This document shows positions 1-6,873 of a DNA stretch of 14,066 bases, piece after piece. The translations under genes and the position numbers were made by a program. The stretch's first letter is position 1. Each line of letters opens with the position of its first letter. Under the pieces are notes generated by a model. That model was not told where the DNA came from. It did no database searches and saw only the letters and a list, made by a program, of their open reading frames with translations. The stretch is from Actinophytocola sp036555685 (GTDB taxonomy: Bacteria; Actinomycetota; Actinomycetes; Mycobacteriales; Pseudonocardiaceae), in assembly GCF_036555685.1 (NCBI RefSeq), contig NZ_DATBKY010000223.1, positions 1-14,066 on the forward strand, in the 5' to 3' direction.

Positions 1-483
1 GCTCGGCACGGCCATCACCTCGAGCGCGTCGATCTCCTCGGAGATCCGCATCGCGCCGAGCTGCGCGGTGAACCCGCAGCCGACGGTCGCCGACAGCGCG
101 AGCCCGGCCGCGAGCGGCGCCACCTCGCGGGTGTCGAAGTACGCGGCGATGAACCCGGTCAGCGCGGACGTGCCGAGCTGGTTCAGCGCCGAGTAGCCCT
201 GCAGGCCGACGATCAGGCCGGTGAACACGGTCATCCCGACCATCACGCCGAGCGTGCCGCCGATGACCGCGAGCGCGCCGCTGCCGAAGAACACGTCGGA
301 CAGCAGCCGCAGTGTCTCCTTGGGATAGTGCACGACCGCGCGCGGCATCGTGGCGAGCACGCGCGCGTAGAACGCGAGCTGCTCGCCGAGCGTGGCCAGG
401 GTGTTCCCCGGCCGGGCGGCCACCGTGCCGACCCGCGTGGCGGCGGTGCCACGCGGCGGGACGTCGGTGTCCGTGACCGTCAT
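1..483 (-). CDS. yrbE4B: YrbE4B-like MlaE-family permease, 3' part cut by window edge
   Basis: This is the permease half of an Mce transporter in the inner membrane; with YrbE4A it would form the channel of the Mce4 sterol importer. The first 161 residues are present and the C-terminus lies beyond the left edge. They show a polar N-terminal stretch of about 30 residues, a region with FYARVLATMPRAVVHYPKE, a glycine-rich hydrophobic membrane segment (about residues 65-95), and the family hallmark EEIDALEVMAVP near residue 150-160, which is also present in the partner gene. ATG at 483 lies 5 bp after the yrbE4A stop, so the two are almost certainly co-transcribed, in the usual yrbEA-yrbEB order; the mce4 genes should follow outside the window. 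The family is certain. The Mce4 assignment rests on the neighbouring steroid genes. Confidence 0.93.
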   Translation of the reverse strand, partial: MTVTDTDVPPRGTAATRVGTVAARPGNTLATLGEQLAFYARVLATMPRAVVHYPKETLRLLSDVFFGSGALAVIGGTLGVMVGMTVFTGLIVGLQGYSALNQLGTSALTGFIAAYFDTREVAPLAAGLALSATVGCGFTAQLGAMRISEEIDALEVMAVPS

Positions 484-488
484 CTGGT

Positions 489-1280
489 CTACATGCCCTT
501 CGGCGGGACGATCTGCAGGTAGATCCCCGTGATCACCACGTTGATGAGGAACAGCAGCAGGAACGTGACCACGACGGTCTGGTTCACCGAGTCGCCGACG
601 CCCTTCGGCCCGCGGCCCGGGTACAGCCCGCGGTAGGCGGCGACGACCCCGGCCACGAACCCGTAGACGACCGCCTTGACCTCGCTCACCCACAGGTCCG
701 GCAGCTGCGCGAGCGCGTTGAACGACGCCAGGTACGCGCCCGGCGTGCCGCCCTGCAGGACGACGTTGAAGAAGTAGCCGCCGGCCACGCCGACGACGCT
801 GACCAGCCCGTTCAGCAGCACCGCCACGATGATCACGGCGAGCACGCGCGGCACGACGAGCCGCTGGATCGGGGACACGCCGAGCACCTCGAGCGCGTCG
901 ATCTCCTCGCGGATCGCGCGCGAGCCGAGGTCCGCGCACATGGCCGACCCGCCCGCGCCGGCCACCAGCAGCGCCGTGATGAGCGGGCTGGCCTGCTGCA
1001 CGATCGCGAGCGCGCTCGCCGCGCCAGTGAACGACTGCGCACCGATCTGCTGGGTCAGCGAGCCGAGCTGCAGCGCGATGACCGCGCCGAAGGGGATCGA
1101 CACGAGCGCGGTCGGCAGGATCGTCACGCTCGCGAAGAACCAGCACTGCTGAACGAGCTCACGCCACTGGAACGGCCGGCGCGGCGTGTACCGGACGACC
1201 TCCCAGCCGAGTGTCGTCATGCGACCGACCTGAGCGAGCCCGCGCACGGGCGCCGGCCGTGACCCAGCACCAATGCTCAT
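489..1280 (-). CDS. yrbE4A: YrbE4A-like MlaE-family permease of the Mce4 sterol importer
   Basis: The 263-residue membrane protein is of the usual size for YrbEA. Residues 1-40 are polar. Hydrophobic segments follow around 48-75 (FFASVTILPTALVSIPFGAV), 90-110, 148-172 and the extreme C-terminus (FLLLFLINVVITGIYLQIV). The MlaE-family signature REEIDALEVLGVSPIQRLV sits near residues 126-144. By family knowledge it pairs with YrbEB and the Mce substrate-binding proteins, powered by an MceG ATPase encoded elsewhere. It is followed after 5 bp by yrbE4B. ATG at 1280 is used; its ribosome-binding site is weak, and an internal ATG at 1220 (MTTLGWEV) is an alternative start. A 56-bp gap separates it from the upstream SDR, so a secondary promoter is possible there. 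Calling it Mce4 rather than another Mce paralogue depends on synteny with hsd4A and fadE26. Confidence 0.94.
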   Translation of the reverse strand: MSIGAGSRPAPVRGLAQVGRMTTLGWEVVRYTPRRPFQWRELVQQCWFFASVTILPTALVSIPFGAVIALQLGSLTQQIGAQSFTGAASALAIVQQASPLITALLVAGAGGSAMCADLGSRAIREEIDALEVLGVSPIQRLVVPRVLAVIIVAVLLNGLVSVVGVAGGYFFNVVLQGGTPGAYLASFNALAQLPDLWVSEVKAVVYGFVAGVVAAYRGLYPGRGPKGVGDSVNQTVVVTFLLLFLINVVITGIYLQIVPPKGM

Positions 1281-1305
1281 GAGGCATCACCCGACGTTTC
1301 TCGCC

Positions 1306-1317
1306 TTGCGTACACAA
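1306..1317. promoter_or_regulatory. Imperfect 12-bp palindrome upstream of yrbE4A
   Basis: TTGCGTACACAA reads almost the same on both strands (10 of 12 positions symmetric). It lies about 26 bp upstream of the yrbE4A start, in the only real gap (1281-1336) of the leftward operon. It could be an operator for an internal promoter. It does not match the KstR consensus, and a chance palindrome of this size is quite possible. Confidence 0.2.
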
Positions 1318-1336
1318 CGACCCGGCAGGCGCGCGG

Positions 1337-2083
1337 TTACCCGAAACTCGACAGCGAGTGCGCCGCCGTCACGCCACCGTCCGCGACGAACTCCGAACCG
1401 GTGCAGTACGAGCTCTCGTCGCTCGCGAGGAACACCACCAGTTCGGCGATCTCGGCCGCCTGCCCGACCCGGCGCATCGGTACCCGCTTGGCGACGTGGG
1501 ACAGGTCCACCGGCTGGCCGCCGAGCGCGGTGGGCAGCAGCCCGGTCTCGACCACCCCCGGATGCACGGAGTTGACCCGCACGCCCTTGCCCGCGAGCTC
1601 CAGGGCGGCCACCTTGGTCATGCCGCGGATCGCGAACTTGCTCGCCGTGTACGCGGTCAGCAGCGGCGCCGCGGCCAGTCCCTCCACTGAGGACACGTTG
1701 ATGATCGACCCGCCGCCCGCCTCGACCATGCCGGGCACGACCGCGCGCATGCCGAGGAACGTGCCGATCTGGTTCACCCGGACGACCCGCTCGTAGTCGG
1801 CCAGCTTCGTCTCGTGCAGCGGCGAGAAGTGCAGCACGCCGGCGTTGTTCACCAGCACGGTCACCGGACCGTGCGCCTCCAGCGCGGCGGCCCAGCCGTC
1901 CTCCTGCGACACGTCGAGGTGGACGTAGTCCGCGCCGAGCTCGCCTGCGAGCGCCTTGCCCGCGTCGTCGTCCACGTCGGCGAGCACGACCCGCGCCCCC
2001 TCGGCCACGAACCGCCGCGCCGCGGCCGCGCCCTGACCGTTGGCCGCGCCCGTGATCAGCGCGCCCTTCCCCGACAGCCGCAT
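1337..2083 (-). CDS. Classical SDR, 3alpha/20beta-hydroxysteroid dehydrogenase-like
   Basis: This NAD(P)-dependent short-chain dehydrogenase has 248 residues, the normal size for a classical SDR. Cofactor-binding TGxxxGxG is TGAANGQG at residues 11-18. Asp36 at the end of the second strand predicts NAD(H) preference. NNAG is at 79-82. The catalytic tetrad is intact: Asn104, Ser132, Tyr145 and Lys149. The C-terminal SSYCTGSEFVADGG motif is typical of the FabG/glucose-dehydrogenase/3alpha,20beta-HSD group. Its ATG directly follows the TAG stop of the aldehyde dehydrogenase in the same frame, and no clear Shine-Dalgarno is seen, so its translation is probably coupled to that gene. Position between hsd4A and yrbE4A suggests a steroid or side-chain hydroxyl/keto substrate. 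The exact substrate cannot be read from the sequence. Confidence 0.92.
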   Translation of the reverse strand: MRLSGKGALITGAANGQGAAAARRFVAEGARVVLADVDDDAGKALAGELGADYVHLDVSQEDGWAAALEAHGPVTVLVNNAGVLHFSPLHETKLADYERVVRVNQIGTFLGMRAVVPGMVEAGGGSIINVSSVEGLAAAPLLTAYTASKFAIRGMTKVAALELAGKGVRVNSVHPGVVETGLLPTALGGQPVDLSHVAKRVPMRRVGQAAEIAELVVFLASDESSYCTGSEFVADGGVTAAHSLSSFG

Positions 2084-3598
2084 CTACATCAACTCATCGG
2101 TCAGCGGCATCAGGACCGTCTTCAGCTCGGTGTACGCCTCGAACGCGCTCTGCCCGCCCTCGCGGCCGAGTCCGGACTGCTTGAACCCGCCGAACGGCAG
2201 GTGCGGCTCGACCTGGAAGCCGTTGATCCCGACCGTGCCCGCGCGGAGCTTGCGCGCCAGCCGGAACGCGCGCCGGCCGTCCGTCGTGTAGACGCCCGCG
2301 CCGAGGCCGTACTCGGTGTCGTTGGCCAGCCGCACGGCCTCGTCCTCGTCCGCGAACGGGACGACCGCGAGCACCGGGCCGAAGATCTCCTGCTGCGCGA
2401 TCTCCATGCCGTTGTCCACGTCCGCGAACACGGTGGGCCGCACGTAGTTGCCCGCCGCCAGGTCGCCGTCCGCCCGGCCGCCGCCGCACACCAGCCGCGC
2501 GCCGGCCTCCCGGCCGCGCTCGATGAACCCGAGGACGCGGTCGAGCTGCCGCGTGTTGATCAGCGGCGCGGACATCGTCGCCGGCTCGAACGGGTCGCCG
2601 TAGCTGACCGCCCCCGCCATCATCTCCGCGGCGCCGAGGAACTGGTCGTAGACGTCGCGGTGCACGAGCGCGCGCGTGTGCGCGACGCAGGCCTGCCCGG
2701 ACAGTCCCATCGTGACGGTGCCCATCGTGGTCATCGCGGCGAGGCCGACGTCCGGCGCGTCCGGGAACACCAGCGTCGGGCTCTTCCCGCCCAGCTCCAG
2801 CGACACCCGCTTGAGCGTGCCGGCCGACGCCTCGACGATCCGCTTGCCGACCGCGCGGCTGCCGGTGAAGCTGATCTTGTCGACCATCGGGTGGGTGATC
2901 AGCGCCTCGCCGGTCGGGTCGCCGGGCCCGGTCACGACGTTGACCACGCCGTCCGGCAGGCCGGCCTCGCCGAGCAGCTCCACCATCCGCAGGACGGTGA
3001 ACGACGCGAACTCCGACGGCTTGAGCACCACCGTGCAGCCGGCCGCCAGCGCCGGGCCGAGCTTCTGCGCGAGCAGCAGGAACGGCGCGTTCCACGGCAG
3101 GATCGCCGCGACCACGCCGATCGGCTCGCGGAACGTCATCGCCAGGTGGTCGCCGCCCTGGTACGGCGGCAGCGTCTGGCCGCCGACCTTGTCGACCCAG
3201 CCCGCGTGGTGGTCGAACACGTCCGCCGCGCACTCCACACCCGTGGCGTAGATGTTGGCGGAGAACGACAGCGGCACGCCGTTGTCCAGCGCCTGCAGGC
3301 CGCGCAGCTCCTCGGCGTGCGCGCGCAGCAGGTCCGCGTACCGGCGCAGGAGCCGGATCCTCGTCGTCGCGCGGGAGTTCGCCCAGCGGCCGTCGTCGAA
3401 CGCGCGGCGCGCAGCGCGTACCGCGTCGTCCACATCGGACACCGTGGCGACCGGGAAGCTGCCGATCTCCTCGCCGGTCGCCGGATGCGCGTGGGTCCAC
3501 GTGGCGCCGTCGGCGGCCGCGCGCCACGTGCCGTCGACGAGCAGCTGCCCATCGGCGAGGCCGACCTTCTCCCGGTACCCGAGCAGGCTCAGTGTCAT
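2084..3598 (-). CDS. NAD(P)-dependent aldehyde dehydrogenase (ALDH superfamily)
   Basis: The 504-residue cytosolic enzyme would oxidise an aldehyde to its carboxylate. All key ALDH residues are present: Asn170 in LPWN, Lys193 and Glu196 in VLKPSE (cofactor), Gly246 in FTGS (Rossmann turn), general base Glu268 in LELGGKSP, nucleophile Cys304 in SGQAC, and Glu404 in QEIFGP. The C-terminal PFGGFKQSGLGREGG motif is of the betaine/phenylacetaldehyde/generic ALDH type. ATG at 3598 is chosen because AAGGAGG lies 5 nt upstream and it overlaps the hsd4A stop by 4 bp (ATGA). Being in one operon with an alcohol dehydrogenase and CoA ligases of sterol side-chain degradation, it may oxidise a sterol C26 aldehyde, or a small aldehyde released during side-chain cleavage. 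That substrate is inference. Confidence 0.95.
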   Translation of the reverse strand: MTLSLLGYREKVGLADGQLLVDGTWRAAADGATWTHAHPATGEEIGSFPVATVSDVDDAVRAARRAFDDGRWANSRATTRIRLLRRYADLLRAHAEELRGLQALDNGVPLSFSANIYATGVECAADVFDHHAGWVDKVGGQTLPPYQGGDHLAMTFREPIGVVAAILPWNAPFLLLAQKLGPALAAGCTVVLKPSEFASFTVLRMVELLGEAGLPDGVVNVVTGPGDPTGEALITHPMVDKISFTGSRAVGKRIVEASAGTLKRVSLELGGKSPTLVFPDAPDVGLAAMTTMGTVTMGLSGQACVAHTRALVHRDVYDQFLGAAEMMAGAVSYGDPFEPATMSAPLINTRQLDRVLGFIERGREAGARLVCGGGRADGDLAAGNYVRPTVFADVDNGMEIAQQEIFGPVLAVVPFADEDEAVRLANDTEYGLGAGVYTTDGRRAFRLARKLRAGTVGINGFQVEPHLPFGGFKQSGLGREGGQSAFEAYTELKTVLMPLTDELM

Positions 3599-4494
3599 GG
3601 TTCCTCCTTGCGCGACCTCACGTACCCACCCACCACGGCGTCCAGCTCCTTGAGCGTCCACGAAGGACTGTCGAACCGCTGCTCGACCGCCGGCGGCGCG
3701 AGCAGGGCGACCATCCCGCCGTACACGACGAACACCTGGCCGTTGATGCCGTCCGCGGCCGGCGCGGCCAGGTACGCGACCAGCGGCGCGACGTGCTCGG
3801 GGGACAGGGGGTCCGCCCCCTCGGGCGCTTCGCCGAACACGGCCGCGGTCATCGCGGTCCGGGCGCGCGGGCAGATCGCGTTGGCCCGCACGCCATACCG
3901 GGCGAGGCCGCGCGCGGTGGACTGCGTGAGCGCCACGATGCCGGCCTTCGCGGCGGCGTAGTTCGGCTGCCCGGGCGGACCGAGCAGGAACGCCTCCGAC
4001 GACGTGTTCACCACCCGGCCGTAGGTCGACCCGTCCGAGTTGTCCGTGCCGGCCTTGGCCCGCGCGCGCCAGTACGCGGCGGCGTCGCGGGAGAGCAGGA
4101 AGTGGCCGCGCAGGTGCACCCGGATGACCGTGTCCCACTCCTCGTCGGACATGCCGAACAGCATCCGGTCGCGCAGCACGCCGGCGTTGTTGACCACCAC
4201 GTGCAGCCCGCCGAGCCGCTCGGCGGCGGCCACCAGCTCGCGTGCGGTGGCCGACTCGCCCACGTCCCCCTCGACGAGTACTGCCTTGCCACCCGCCGCC
4301 TCGATCGCGTCGACGGTGTCCCCGCCGGTGCCGCCGACCCTGCTGCCGACACCACCGCCGACACCACCGACCGGCACGTCGTTGACCACGACGTCGGCGC
4401 CGGCCCGGGCGAGCGCCAGCGCCTCCGCGCGGCCGAGCCCGGCACCCGCGCCGGTGACGATGGCGACCTTGCCGTCGAGGCTGAGCGGGTCCAT
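3595..4494 (-). CDS. hsd4A: Hsd4A-like 17beta-hydroxysteroid / 3-hydroxyacyl-CoA dehydrogenase (SDR)
   Basis: The 299-residue SDR resembles the dehydrogenase domain of peroxisomal multifunctional enzyme type 2. TGAGAGLG is at residues 14-21, Asp39 (VVVND) selects NAD, NNAG is at 102-105, and the catalytic residues are Ser166, Tyr179 and Lys183. His127 in VHLRG replaces the classical tetrad Asn, as is usual in this subfamily. The tail with NGQVFVVYGGMVALLAPP and EQRFD is typical. In Rhodococcus and Mycobacterium, Hsd4A acts as both 17beta-HSD and beta-hydroxyacyl-CoA dehydrogenase in sterol side-chain breakdown, and it lies next to yrbE4A. Here it is separated from yrbE4A by the ALDH and a second SDR. 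Start 4494 has a short TGAGG site upstream; no other start fits the fold. A Gly/Val-rich insertion (residues 43-58) follows strand 2. The symbol is given by synteny and family. Confidence 0.85.
   Translation of the reverse strand: MDPLSLDGKVAIVTGAGAGLGRAEALALARAGADVVVNDVPVGGVGGGVGSRVGGTGGDTVDAIEAAGGKAVLVEGDVGESATARELVAAAERLGGLHVVVNNAGVLRDRMLFGMSDEEWDTVIRVHLRGHFLLSRDAAAYWRARAKAGTDNSDGSTYGRVVNTSSEAFLLGPPGQPNYAAAKAGIVALTQSTARGLARYGVRANAICPRARTAMTAAVFGEAPEGADPLSPEHVAPLVAYLAAPAADGINGQVFVVYGGMVALLAPPAVEQRFDSPSWTLKELDAVVGGYVRSRKEEP
4345..4368. repeat. 12-bp tandem duplication inside hsd4A
   Basis: Two perfect copies of GCCGACACCACC lie head to tail at 4345-4356 and 4357-4368, with a degenerate third copy before them (4333-4344). 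On the coding strand each unit encodes Gly-Gly-Val-Gly, giving residues 43-50 of the Hsd4A-like protein. The reading frame is kept, so this is an in-frame repeat expansion of the loop after the Asp39 cofactor strand. Confidence 0.8.
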
Positions 4495-4499
4495 GCGCC

Positions 4500-5585
4500 T
4501 CAGCCGAACGTGACGATCTGCCGGATGAGATCGCCGCCCGCACGCAGCGCCTGCAGCCCGTCGTTGATCTCGTCGAGCGTGATGCGCTTGCTGATCATGC
4601 CCTCGAGATCGAGCCGGCCGGCCCGCCACAGCGACAGCAGCCGCGGGTAGTCCCGGTACACGTCCGCGCCGCCGTAGAACGAGCCGAGCAGCCGCTTGTC
4701 GTGCAGGAACAGCTCCTGCGCGGAGAACTGCACCATCGCGTCGCCACGCCCGGCACCGACCACGACGACCGTGCCGCCGCGCCGCGCGTTGTCCCAGGCC
4801 GACCGGATCGTGGCCGGCAGCCCGACCACGTCGAACGCGTAGTCCCAGCCCTGGCTCGCGGTGAGCGACGCGTGCGTCTCGGCCAGCTGCTCGGGGGTGA
4901 TCGCTTGCGTGGCCCCGAAGTGCCGGGCCGTCTCGTGCTTCTCGGCCACCGGGTCCACGGCGACGATCTGGGCGGCGCCGGCCAGCCGGGCGCCCTGGAT
5001 CGCCGAGATGCCCACCCCGCCGCAGCCGATGACCAGCACGGTCGCGCCGGGCTCGACCCGCGCCGTGTTGACTACCGCGCCGACACCGGTCATCACGCCG
5101 CAGGCGACGAGCGCGGCGATCTCGAACGGCACGTCCGGGTCGATCTTCACCGCGCCGTCGGCGGGCACGACCAGCTCCTCGGCGAACGTCCCCGTGCCGG
5201 CGTAGCCGAAGACGGGGGTGTCGCCGATGAGGAAGCGCGGGTTCATGAACGCCGCGATCGTGTGGATCGCGCACAGGTGGGGCCGGCCGCCGCGGCAGTT
5301 CACGCAGGTCCCGCACGGCGGCACGAACGTCAGGGCCACGTGGTCGCCGACGGCCAGGGCGTCGACCTGCGCACCGGCCTCGACGATCTCGCCGGCGCCC
5401 TCGTGGCCGACGATGCCGGGCGCCAGGGCCGGCAGCGTGCCGTCCATCGCGGACAGGTCGCTGTGGCACACCCCGGTGGCCCGGACGCGGATGCGGACCT
5501 CCCGGGGCCCGACGTCGGTGGTGCGCACGTCGTCGCGCAGTTCCAGCTTCGTGTCCCCGACCTGGTTCAGTACGGCGGCCTTCAT
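4500..5585 (-). CDS. Zinc-dependent alcohol dehydrogenase (MDR family)
   Basis: The 361-residue medium-chain dehydrogenase would interconvert an alcohol and an aldehyde. Catalytic zinc ligands are Cys40 (GVCHSD), His61-Glu62 (GHEGAG) and Cys162 (ACGVMTG). The structural zinc site has four cysteines: 91, 94, 97 and 105. GCGGVG at 187-192 and Asp211 (VAVD) indicate NAD(H). It belongs to the class III-like group that includes mycobacterial AdhD/AdhX-type enzymes. ATG at 5585 is chosen because AGGAGG lies 8-9 nt upstream and the protein begins with the typical MKAAVL; a longer frame back to 5645 would cross the operator. It is the first gene of the leftward operon, 5 bp before hsd4A. In Mycobacterium this spot holds the ferredoxin gene fdxD. 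A sterol side-chain alcohol is a plausible but unproven substrate. Confidence 0.94.
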   Translation of the reverse strand: MKAAVLNQVGDTKLELRDDVRTTDVGPREVRIRVRATGVCHSDLSAMDGTLPALAPGIVGHEGAGEIVEAGAQVDALAVGDHVALTFVPPCGTCVNCRGGRPHLCAIHTIAAFMNPRFLIGDTPVFGYAGTGTFAEELVVPADGAVKIDPDVPFEIAALVACGVMTGVGAVVNTARVEPGATVLVIGCGGVGISAIQGARLAGAAQIVAVDPVAEKHETARHFGATQAITPEQLAETHASLTASQGWDYAFDVVGLPATIRSAWDNARRGGTVVVVGAGRGDAMVQFSAQELFLHDKRLLGSFYGGADVYRDYPRLLSLWRAGRLDLEGMISKRITLDEINDGLQALRAGGDLIRQIVTFG

Positions 5586-5626
5586 CGTCGAGACCTCCTC
5601 GTTTTCCGGCGACTCTAGTACATTCT

Positions 5627-5640
5627 TAGAACGTGTTCTA
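5627..5640. promoter_or_regulatory. KstR-type operator between adh and fadE26
   Basis: TAGAACGTGTTCTA fits the KstR consensus TNNAACNNGTTNNA at every fixed position and is a palindrome except for the central two bases. KstR is the TetR-family repressor of actinobacterial cholesterol genes, relieved by 3-oxo-cholestenoyl-CoA-type ligands. The site lies 41 bp from the adh start and 16 bp from the fadE26 start, in the only gap between the two divergent operons, so it probably controls both. In Mycobacterium a KstR site occupies the equivalent hsd4A/fdxD-fadE26 region. The kstR gene itself is not in the window. Confidence 0.85.
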
Positions 5641-5656
5641 GTCACCAGGAGGGTGG

Positions 5657-6850
5657 ATGCGGATCGCCTACACGCCCGAGCAGGAGCGGCTGCGGCGCGA
5701 ACTGCGGGAGTACTTCGCCGGCCTGATGACGCCGGAGCGGCGCGAGGCCCTCATGGCCGGGAGCGACTACGGGTCGGGAGAGGTGTACAAGGAGGTCGTG
5801 CGGCAGATGGGCGCCGACGGCTGGCTCGCGCTGGGGTGGCCGCGGGAGTACGGCGGCCGGGCCGGATCCATGCTCGACCAGTTGGTGTTCACCGACGAGG
5901 CGGCGGTCGCGGGTGCCCCGGTGCCGTTCCTGACGATCAACACGGTCGGCCCGACGATCATGAGGTTCGGGACCGAAAACCAGAAGCGGTTCTACCTGCC
6001 GAGGATCGCCGCCGGACAGATCCACTTCTCGATCGGCTACTCCGAGCCGGAGGCCGGCACCGACCTCGCGTCACTGCGCACGCGGGCCGTCCGCGACGGT
6101 GACCACTACGTCATCAACGGCCAGAAGATGTGGACGAGCCTGATCGCCTACGCCGACTACGTGTGGCTCGCCTGCCGGACCGACCCGGACGCGCCGAAGC
6201 ACAAGGGCCTGTCGATCATCATCGTGCCGACGGACGCGCCGGGCTTCTCCTGGACCCCGGTACACACCGTGGCCGGCGCGACGACGAGCGCGACCTACTA
6301 CTCCGGCGTCCGGGTGCCGGCGGCGAACCTGGTCGGCGAGGAGAACCGGGGCTGGCCGCTGATCACCAACCAGCTCAACCACGAGCGGGTGGCGCTGACG
6401 TCGTCGGCGCCGGTCCGCCAGGCGCTGGCCGAGGTGCGCGAGTGGGCGCAGGCGACGAAGCTGCCGGACGGCCGGCGGGTGATCGACCAGGAGTGGGTCC
6501 AGGTCCACCTCGCGCGCGTGCACGCGAAGGCCGAGTTCCTGAAGCTGGTCAACTGGAGGATCGCCTGGGGTGGCGACGGCGGCACCGAGCGCGGGCTCGG
6601 CCCGGCGGACGCGTCGGCCACGAAGGTCTTCGGCACGGAGTTCGCCACCGAGGCGTACCGGCTGCTGATGGAGGTGCTCGGCCCACAGGCCTACGTGCGG
6701 GCCGGCTCGCCGGGCGCGCTGCTGCGCGGCCGGGTCGAGCGGATGCACCGCTCGTCGTTGATTCTCACGTTCGGTGGCGGCACCAACGAGGTGCAGCGCG
6801 ACATCGTGGCGGCGGTCGGCCTCGGCATGCCGCCGGCCAAGAGGTCGTGA
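5657..6850 (+). CDS. fadE26: Acyl-CoA dehydrogenase FadE26 (ChsE4-like, catalytic-Glu subunit)
   Basis: The 397-residue flavoprotein is of normal size for an acyl-CoA dehydrogenase subunit. The N-terminal helical domain is followed by the FAD-binding middle strand region (GYSEPEAGTD at 127-136, WTS at 159-161) and the C-terminal helical bundle. The latter has Glu243 in NHERVAL, the expected catalytic base, and the FGGGTNEVQRDI motif at 372-383. In M. tuberculosis FadE26 and FadE27 form an alpha2beta2 enzyme that dehydrogenates 3-oxocholest-4-en-26-oyl-CoA in the first side-chain beta-oxidation cycle. ATG at 5657 has AGGAGGG just upstream and lies 16 bp after the KstR-type operator. It is first in the operon fadE26-fadE27-fadD17, the same order as Rv3504-Rv3506. 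Assignment is by family and synteny together. Confidence 0.93.
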   Translation: MRIAYTPEQERLRRELREYFAGLMTPERREALMAGSDYGSGEVYKEVVRQMGADGWLALGWPREYGGRAGSMLDQLVFTDEAAVAGAPVPFLTINTVGPTIMRFGTENQKRFYLPRIAAGQIHFSIGYSEPEAGTDLASLRTRAVRDGDHYVINGQKMWTSLIAYADYVWLACRTDPDAPKHKGLSIIIVPTDAPGFSWTPVHTVAGATTSATYYSGVRVPAANLVGEENRGWPLITNQLNHERVALTSSAPVRQALAEVREWAQATKLPDGRRVIDQEWVQVHLARVHAKAEFLKLVNWRIAWGGDGGTERGLGPADASATKVFGTEFATEAYRLLMEVLGPQAYVRAGSPGALLRGRVERMHRSSLILTFGGGTNEVQRDIVAAVGLGMPPAKRS

Positions 6851-6873
6851 GCGAAGCGAACCGGGGAGGCAGC

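Noticed and set aside
1814..3961. 715-codon open frame on the + strand
   Set aside because: It lies opposite the ALDH and SDR genes, is full of Arg/His/Pro-type low-complexity sequence, and has no domain. It is a shadow frame caused by high GC.
4495..5469. N-terminal extension of the Hsd4A-like gene giving a 624-residue protein
   Set aside because: The extra part is Arg/Gly-rich antisense-like sequence overlapping the alcohol dehydrogenase in another frame; the SDR fold starts at 4494.
5586..5645. Longer start for the alcohol dehydrogenase
   Set aside because: It would place the KstR-type operator inside the coding region and ignore the good AGGAGG before 5585.
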